Part shown: positions 30,106 to 35,276 of the stretch, piece by piece
Position numbering within the stretch: position 1 is the first letter of the stretch
Layout of the letters: each line of letters begins with the position of its first letter
From: Croceicoccus sp.
GTDB lineage: Bacteria > Pseudomonadota > Alphaproteobacteria > Sphingomonadales > Sphingomonadaceae
DNA: 35,276 bases
Reading direction: 5' to 3'
Assembly: GCA_029936705.1 (NCBI GenBank)
Contig: JAPYSD010000003.1
Coordinates: 1-35,276 of the forward strand
Notes under the pieces: model-generated
The model's input: the letters and a program-made list of their open reading frames with translations, nothing else
Told to the model about the DNA's origin: nothing
Database searches by the model: none
Made by a program: the position numbers and the translations under genes

Positions 30106-30439
30106 AGCAGCTTTCATCAAGCAGGAATACCGCTACGCCATCGCGAAGGATGCCGCGCTCCTAGGAGCAGACAAATCCGCGAGGTCGATAGAGGTTGCGG
30201 CCAATGTGGATGCGGCAACCGCTTCCAATCTCGCTGCTACCATCCTCGCTCAGAACGCTGCCGCCAAAGTCTACAGTGTCGAGATTGAGGGCTTGCTCAC
30301 GCTTGATAGCTTCCTTGGCGGTGTCCCTCGTTACATTCCCGAAATTGCAGAGCTTTCTACGGATGGCAGGACATGCCTTGTCCTCTCATTCGAGAGCGAT
30401 CTTGAGACGGGGAAGACTACTGCAAAGGTGTTTGGCTAA
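30086..30439 (+). CDS. Minor tail protein, unrecognised
   Basis: The product is 117 residues: MALDPLRAAFIKQEYRYAIAKDAALLGADKSARSIEVAANVDAA... (in parts). It ends in strand-rich CLVLSFESDLETGKTTAKVFG. It follows the tape measure and overlaps the next gene by one base (30439). The position fits a distal-tail component. No family is recognised, and the function is inferred from neighbours only. Confidence 0.7.
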   Translation: MALDPLRAAFIKQEYRYAIAKDAALLGADKSARSIEVAANVDAATASNLAATILAQNAAAKVYSVEIEGLLTLDSFLGGVPRYIPEIAELSTDGRTCLVLSFESDLETGKTTAKVFG

Positions 30440-31203
30440 TGAGCATTGGAACCTATCTCGTCCGCCCCTACAATCTCACGGTTACAGGGTCGCAAAGCGC
30501 AGCAAGCGCACCAGCCAGCAACCTGAATGTCGATTATCCGAACATGGTTTGGAGAAGCACAGGCACAACGGGCGCTTATGTCGCCATCGCCCTTGATGCT
30601 TCGCTTTCGTGGGACTTCGTAGGGCTGGTGGGCGCTAGTCTCTTTGGCGCAGACACCATTCGCATCCGGGCGGCTGGAAGTGCAGCAAACGTCACAGCTT
30701 CACCGGCCTATGACCAGACATTCAACGTCACTGGCACGGAGAACGCGGACTTTAATCTCGCCTACCACTTGCCCGAGACCGCGATGTCGCACCGCTACAT
30801 TCGACTGGACTTCACGCTCTCAGGCAATCCAAACGCCTTCGTGCAGGTACAGCGTCTTGTCATTGGAAAGCGCCTAGAGGGCGAAGGTATCGACGTTGGC
30901 GCGGACTTCAATTTCGAGGACACAAGCCGCATCACCGAATACCGTGGCATCCAGATTTCAGACCCATTTGACGCGAAGCAGTCGTGGAAGTTCAGCATCA
31001 GCAATGTGAAGGCCACCGATTACAACAGCAAGTGGAAGTCCTTCCTGAAAGCATCCAGCGGTAATGCGGTGCTGTTTATCCCTGACACATTCACTGGCGC
31101 ACATAGTCAGGAGGGAGTGTTCGGACGCATCCAAGGCCAAACAAACGGCAGTCTGGAATCCGGTGATACTTACAAGGTGAACCTCTACATAAGGGAGGTC
31201 TAA
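30439..31203 (+). CDS. Distal tail protein with discoidin-like region
   Basis: The product is 254 residues with an ATG overlapping the previous stop. The N-terminal half (YLVRPYNLTVTGSQSAASAPASNLNVDYPNMVWRSTG, then MSHRYIRLDFTLSGNP, in parts) has the W-R-S-T...RYIRLDF pattern of F5/8-type or galactose-binding-like domains seen in phage tail proteins. The C-terminal half includes EYRGIQISDPFDAKQSWKFSISNVKA. It probably forms part of the tail tip that joins the fibre gene downstream. The assignment is by position and fold impression. Confidence 0.72.
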   Translation: MSIGTYLVRPYNLTVTGSQSAASAPASNLNVDYPNMVWRSTGTTGAYVAIALDASLSWDFVGLVGASLFGADTIRIRAAGSAANVTASPAYDQTFNVTGTENADFNLAYHLPETAMSHRYIRLDFTLSGNPNAFVQVQRLVIGKRLEGEGIDVGADFNFEDTSRITEYRGIQISDPFDAKQSWKFSISNVKATDYNSKWKSFLKASSGNAVLFIPDTFTGAHSQEGVFGRIQGQTNGSLESGDTYKVNLYIREV

Positions 31204-31212
31204 GCCAAAGCT

Positions 31213-31219
31213 TAAATAA
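31213..31219 (+). promoter_or_regulatory. Late motif TAAATAA, 5 nt before the fibre gene ATG
   Basis: GCTTAAATAAGC (itself a short palindrome) then GGT-ATG at 31225. No Shine-Dalgarno intervenes. Confidence 0.55.
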
Positions 31220-31224
31220 GCGGT

Positions 31225-34200
31225 ATGGCAACACCTCTTAACATCCTAGTCGAAGTAAGCCCGCTCAACGGCATCACCCCCGTTACATTGCGTCTCGCGA
31301 GCATAGACGCCGATCCCATTGCGGTAACGGCAAACGGTCTGAGCTGGCTTCCCTGCATCAATGTCCTGCCCAAGCAGAGCGTCACGCTGTCGAAGGACGG
31401 CACACTCGACAACATGGAAATCAGCCGCGGTGAAGTTGGCTTTGTCGTCTCGTCGGACTTCGCGAACAGCGCATGGATGACCTACAAATGGTCGGGAGCG
31501 TTCTGCCAAATCTGGGTCGGTGAGAGAGGCGCACCGTTCTCCGATTACATCAAATACTTTCAGGGCAAGGTAAGCGCGCTCAGTCGCGAGGGCATCGAAG
31601 CAACCTTTGCGCTGCTAGGCCCTGAGGCAGACCTCACCAGCACGGTCCTCACGCTAGAGTATGCGGGCACAGGTGACGCGGAAGGCCCTGCCTCATTGAA
31701 GGGCAAAGCCAAGCCGCGCTGCTACGGATCGCCTCGCTCGGTCGAACCCGTCGAAATTGACCCTATCCATCTTGTCTATCAGGTCCACGCTTACGGCCCT
31801 GTGCAGAGCGTCGTGCCCTATGAGTACGGCGCTCCGCTGACCTCAGCGCAGAACAAGGGTAACGCAGCCAACTACGCGACCCTTTGCGACATGACGCTCG
31901 CCGCCGGCGAGTACGCGACTTGCTTGGCGGAAGGCATGTTCCGCTTTGGCGGCACTCCAACCCCGAAGGTATCTGCAGATGTCGTGATGGCCAGCGGTAG
32001 CAGCCTGTCTGACATCGCTGAAGCGGTGCTGCTGGATGCGAGCGTTCCGGTAAGCGCGATTGGCGACTTTGGCGCGTTCAGCGCAGTGGAAACGGATCTC
32101 TACATCACAGAGGAAACGGAGGCTCTGGACCTCCTGTTCGACCTTTTCAAGCAGGCCGGTGGCTACATCTTCCCCGACAGCGAAGGCGTCTGGCAATGTG
32201 GCAAGTTCTACCAGTCATCCAAACCGGCTGTTGCTCTCAAGAGCGACCGCTCAGCCTTTCCGATGCTGCTAAACTGGAAAGAGGATGCAACGCAGGCACC
32301 CGTATGGCGGGTCAAATACGGCTATGAGCGCTGTTGGGGCGTCCATGCGGATTCGGATGCTTCTCCGCTCATCAACGAGCTTGCCGGTGATGTGGCGGCA
32401 GCGAAGAATGCAGCCGAGAACGCCGAGAACACCGCTCTAGCTGCAAAGATCGCCGCAGACGTTGCTACGGCGGCAATCAACAGCTTTACCAGCGATAGCA
32501 AGCTGGACCCTAGCGAGAAGAAGCGCATCGTCGCGCTGATGGCTGAGTACGCGGCGAACAAGCCGCTCTATGAAGCACAGGCTAACCAATTCAGCATCAC
32601 GGCGGAAAAGACCGCCTACCAGAACGCCTACACGATCCTGCTGGCGTATTTGGGTGGGCTAACTCCTGCGTATGACGACCTCTCGACCAGCACAACGATT
32701 GACCGCGCTGTCTTTAGGCAGAAGTTCGCAGACTACCACACTGCGCAGACTAACTTGCTGCTCAAGTGGGCGAAGCTGTCCAAGACCGATTGGAAAGGTG
32801 CGTGGAGTAGTTCGACGACCTACAACAGAGGCGACAGTGTAACCTACAGCGGACGTTCATTTGTCAGCGCAACTGATAACAACACCGGAAACACACCTCC
32901 ATCAACCGCGACATCGAACACCCACTGGACGCTCATCGCAGACAAGGGCGCAGACGGCCCGACACTTTCAATCACGCCAAGCAAAGCGGGATTCACCTTT
33001 TTAGATGGGAAGGCAAATCCTACCGCTCAGACCATTACCTTTACCGCAAAGGTAGAGGGGCAAACGGTAGCGGTGGATTGGACTACCGCACCAAACATCA
33101 AGGTACAAAGCAACTCTTCCACATTCTCTGTGACGCTGGCGGAACTAGGAGCAAATGAAAGTGTCGTCGTTACAGCGATTTACAAGGGGCCAGTTGCTCA
33201 GGCTTATTCGCTTACCAAAATAGCAGATAGCAGCGCGACCGTTGGCGCGCCAGTCGGCACCCCTGTTGCTGGCAGACCGGCTGAACAAGTCATCTTTGAT
33301 CTTGATGAGATCGTTGTTCGGACCGGCGATCTAGAGGACATTTACGGCGACACTGCAAGCGCAGCGCAAAGCGCAGCAGACGCGGCAAAAGCGCTGGCGA
33401 TGGCCAAGGCAGCGAGGGGCAACAACCTCGTCGTCAACGGCGACTTCTCGGCTGGTAAGCAGGGCTGGGCCGATGCCTATAATGGCGACATCGGCGCTCA
33501 CAACGAAACGACAATGACAGCGAAGGCATTTCAGGGCGCGACTAACGCACTCGTGAACGACAGTCTGTCTCGCAAAGACACCCGAATGACTGCGCCGTTC
33601 CGTGTGGTGAAGGATCGCACCTACCGTGTGACGTTCGAGTATTTTGCATCTGGTGGCCGCATCGTCCTAGCGTATGTCCGCCACAATCTGGATGGGACAT
33701 ACCATAGCTGGAACTCATTCCACGACGAGACCGGCTCTACTACCGGTTGGAAGCCCGTAACCTACGATTACAAAGCTGCCGCAGACCACTTTGTGAGTCC
33801 CGGTGCCATTACGAATTTCAGCAGCAACGGGGTCAATCAAGCGTTCCGCTTCGTTTCCATCGTAGACGTTACGGAGAGCTTGGATGCCAAGGCTCAGGCT
33901 ACAGCGGCACTAGTTGCCAAAGGCGACGCGCAGACAGCGGCTACGACTGCACAGGGCGCAGCTTCAAGCGCAACCGAGCAGGCAGCGGCAGCAACGCAGC
34001 AAGCGCAGCTTACCGCTAGCTACCGGGAAGCCATCAAGAAGAACAATTTGGTTCTTCAGCCTACCGGCAATCTCGTCGGCAACCTACCATGGCAGTGGTC
34101 TAACTCCTCGCGCTCAAGCTCGACTATACCATCGGTTGCACCAAGTGGTGACTTGTCCATCGAGGTTTACGGTGATGGTGTCGCGCACAACGGCAACACT

Positions 34201-35276
34201 TATACCGGCAACATCAAAGGTAGAAAGTATCGCTTCTCCGCTTGGGTAAACACCCTAGCTGCGAACTCGCGCTTCCGCTTGCTTTTCCGAAACGCAGGAG
34301 GCGGTTTCATTACCGGTCTAGAAGTCCCGACCATCGACATTGGTAAGGATTGGCATTTCGTTGAGTTTGATCTCGATGTCCAGACCGAAACGACGACCTA
34401 CACTCCAGCGACCGACATGATGGACAATGACGTATCCCCGTTTGGCTCTGTCTACATCTATGACTTCCGCGTTGAGGACATTACCGACCTCTACGAGTTA
34501 ACCTCTGACGTTAAACAGATGGCCGGTGCGCTAGCTTCCGCATCCGGCAGACAGACCGCGTACTGGCAGGTTGAGACTAATACCAACTCAGGAAGCCAAA
34601 CTTTTATTTCCGCAAGGTCGGACAGCCAGACGGACAGTGCCACTGTAACTTGGTTGTCTGGCCTTCGGTCTGAGGGTTTGAGCGCATCGTCTGCCGGAAT
34701 GACAGTGAGTATGACGTCTAGCGGTGGCAACGTACACAAGGGGCTTTGGTCGAAGGAAAGCTATACCGGATCGGCCTACATTTCGTGGCAGGTCAAAATA
34801 GGGACGAATGAGCGCGTTTTGGTCGGACTGACCAACAAGCTCTATAACGGCGTATCGAATGAAGACCCGACCGCCATCGACAGCGTGCCCTATCGAACCT
34901 GTCCATTTGCGCTGACCACTTGGACGGATGGCTACTATCGTATCTTTGAAAACGGCACCACGGCGCAAACGCTGACGGAAAAGCCTCGCTCCACTGATGT
35001 CATTTCGATCAGCTACGAGAGCGGCAATCAGATAGTCTATCGCATCAATGACCGCGAGGTCAGGCGTTCGACAACGACGAGCGGACAAAAACTTTGGGCA
35101 TTTGCTGCGCCATACTCACCGGGCGGTGCTGCGCGAAACATCCGCTTCCTGCCACAGACGACAGGCTCAACCTCGTCCGTGTCAATTGGTGCACGTGAGT
35201 TTGCAGTCTATAATCCTGCTGGCGGCGGCTGGGTCAAGGCCCTCACGATTGCGAACGGCAATGCGCTGTTCAGCGG
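31225..35276 (+). CDS. Very large modular tail fibre / central tail protein, runs off the window
   Basis: An open frame of at least 1350 codons from ATG 31225, with no stop to the window end; the track shows only its shadows. The first about 370 residues (MATPLNILVEVSPLNGITPVTL...) look like a baseplate-type domain. A helical linker follows with the fibre repeat LDPSEKKRIVALMAEYAANKP. Near residue 530 is a CBM5/12-like module (WSSSTTYNRGDSVTYSGRSF). Ala-rich coiled-coil segments alternate with NLVVNGDFSAGKQGW-type CBM4/9-like domains. A lectin-like jelly roll near 1170-1270 includes ISWQVKIGTNERVLVGLTN. It probably contacts host surface glycans. The C-terminus is outside the window. Confidence 0.85.
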   Translation, partial: MATPLNILVEVSPLNGITPVTLRLASIDADPIAVTANGLSWLPCINVLPKQSVTLSKDGTLDNMEISRGEVGFVVSSDFANSAWMTYKWSGAFCQIWVGERGAPFSDYIKYFQGKVSALSREGIEATFALLGPEADLTSTVLTLEYAGTGDAEGPASLKGKAKPRCYGSPRSVEPVEIDPIHLVYQVHAYGPVQSVVPYEYGAPLTSAQNKGNAANYATLCDMTLAAGEYATCLAEGMFRFGGTPTPKVSADVVMASGSSLSDIAEAVLLDASVPVSAIGDFGAFSAVETDLYITEETEALDLLFDLFKQAGGYIFPDSEGVWQCGKFYQSSKPAVALKSDRSAFPMLLNWKEDATQAPVWRVKYGYERCWGVHADSDASPLINELAGDVAAAKNAAENAENTALAAKIAADVATAAINSFTSDSKLDPSEKKRIVALMAEYAANKPLYEAQANQFSITAEKTAYQNAYTILLAYLGGLTPAYDDLSTSTTIDRAVFRQKFADYHTAQTNLLLKWAKLSKTDWKGAWSSSTTYNRGDSVTYSGRSFVSATDNNTGNTPPSTATSNTHWTLIADKGADGPTLSITPSKAGFTFLDGKANPTAQTITFTAKVEGQTVAVDWTTAPNIKVQSNSSTFSVTLAELGANESVVVTAIYKGPVAQAYSLTKIADSSATVGAPVGTPVAGRPAEQVIFDLDEIVVRTGDLEDIYGDTASAAQSAADAAKALAMAKAARGNNLVVNGDFSAGKQGWADAYNGDIGAHNETTMTAKAFQGATNALVNDSLSRKDTRMTAPFRVVKDRTYRVTFEYFASGGRIVLAYVRHNLDGTYHSWNSFHDETGSTTGWKPVTYDYKAAADHFVSPGAITNFSSNGVNQAFRFVSIVDVTESLDAKAQATAALVAKGDAQTAATTAQGAASSATEQAAAATQQAQLTASYREAIKKNNLVLQPTGNLVGNLPWQWSNSSRSSSTIPSVAPSGDLSIEVYGDGVAHNGNTYTGNIKGRKYRFSAWVNTLAANSRFRLLFRNAGGGFITGLEVPTIDIGKDWHFVEFDLDVQTETTTYTPATDMMDNDVSPFGSVYIYDFRVEDITDLYELTSDVKQMAGALASASGRQTAYWQVETNTNSGSQTFISARSDSQTDSATVTWLSGLRSEGLSASSAGMTVSMTSSGGNVHKGLWSKESYTGSAYISWQVKIGTNERVLVGLTNKLYNGVSNEDPTAIDSVPYRTCPFALTTWTDGYYRIFENGTTAQTLTEKPRSTDVISISYESGNQIVYRINDREVRRSTTTSGQKLWAFAAPYSPGGAARNIRFLPQTTGSTSSVSIGAREFAVYNPAGGGWVKALTIANGNALFS

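Noticed and set aside
34491-35088. Reverse-strand ORFs near the right edge
   Set aside because: They lie inside the continuous fibre frame and show no recognisable domain or start site.
12407-35276. A T4-type late regulator (gp55/gp33/gp45) to explain the TAAATA motif
   Set aside because: None of the proteins in the window resembles these. The likeness to the T4 core may be coincidental, and the recognising factor could be outside the window.

Overview
The window looks like the left part of an integrated tailed phage (long-tailed, siphovirus-like by gene order) in an alphaproteobacterium, most likely a sphingomonad. The host flank (about 1-2117) is visibly more GC-rich than the rest. It carries recF (reverse strand, cut by the window edge), two tandem paralogous 45-46 residue membrane peptides followed by pspC behind a near-consensus sigma-54 (-24/-12) promoter, and the C-terminal half of a YhhQ-type queuosine-precursor transporter. 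The transporter loses homology just upstream of its conserved VMAKMK stretch, near 2112-2117. I take this as the left attachment junction; the right junction and the rest of yhhQ would lie beyond the window.

From 2118 to about 12,190 is an accessory and lysogeny-side region of small genes in both orientations: a possible uracil-DNA-glycosylase-like protein, an XRE repressor-like regulator, a two-TM protein, an operon of a TPM-domain lipoprotein and a membrane-anchored thermonuclease, a large serine integrase, a five-TM protein, a DUF2958 protein, several unrecognised small proteins and a lipoprotein. Several genes end in clear hairpin terminators.

From 12,407 to the right edge is the packaging and morphogenesis module on the forward strand: terminase small subunit, terminase large subunit, DUF4055-type portal, Mu-F-like head protein, scaffold-like protein, major capsid, four head-tail connector/neck genes, tail tube, a tail assembly chaperone pair joined by a canonical GGGAAAC -1 frameshift site, a 1270-residue tape measure, two minor tail proteins, and a very large modular tail fibre protein that runs off the window. 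A reverse-strand membrane protein (a moron-like gene) sits between the head protein and the scaffold.

Three things stand out. (1) The terminase genes are split by a 3.6 kb insert carrying a small serine recombinase and an 802-residue SIR2-STAND protein (NADase plus P-loop NTPase plus helical C-terminus, Avs5-like), a probable anti-phage defence gene. (2) A heptamer TAAATA(C/G/A) occurs ahead of nearly every forward late transcription unit (ten exact copies, one TAAGTA variant before the portal) and was not seen elsewhere by eye. It resembles a dedicated late promoter. In four cases it lies 4-5 nt from the ATG, which would give leaderless mRNAs; in most others it is followed by a strong hairpin. 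(3) The capsid leader contains two abutting hairpins, the second of which buries the ribosome-binding site.

No replication or lysis genes are recognisable in the window. No tRNA, rRNA, CRISPR array or insertion sequence was seen.
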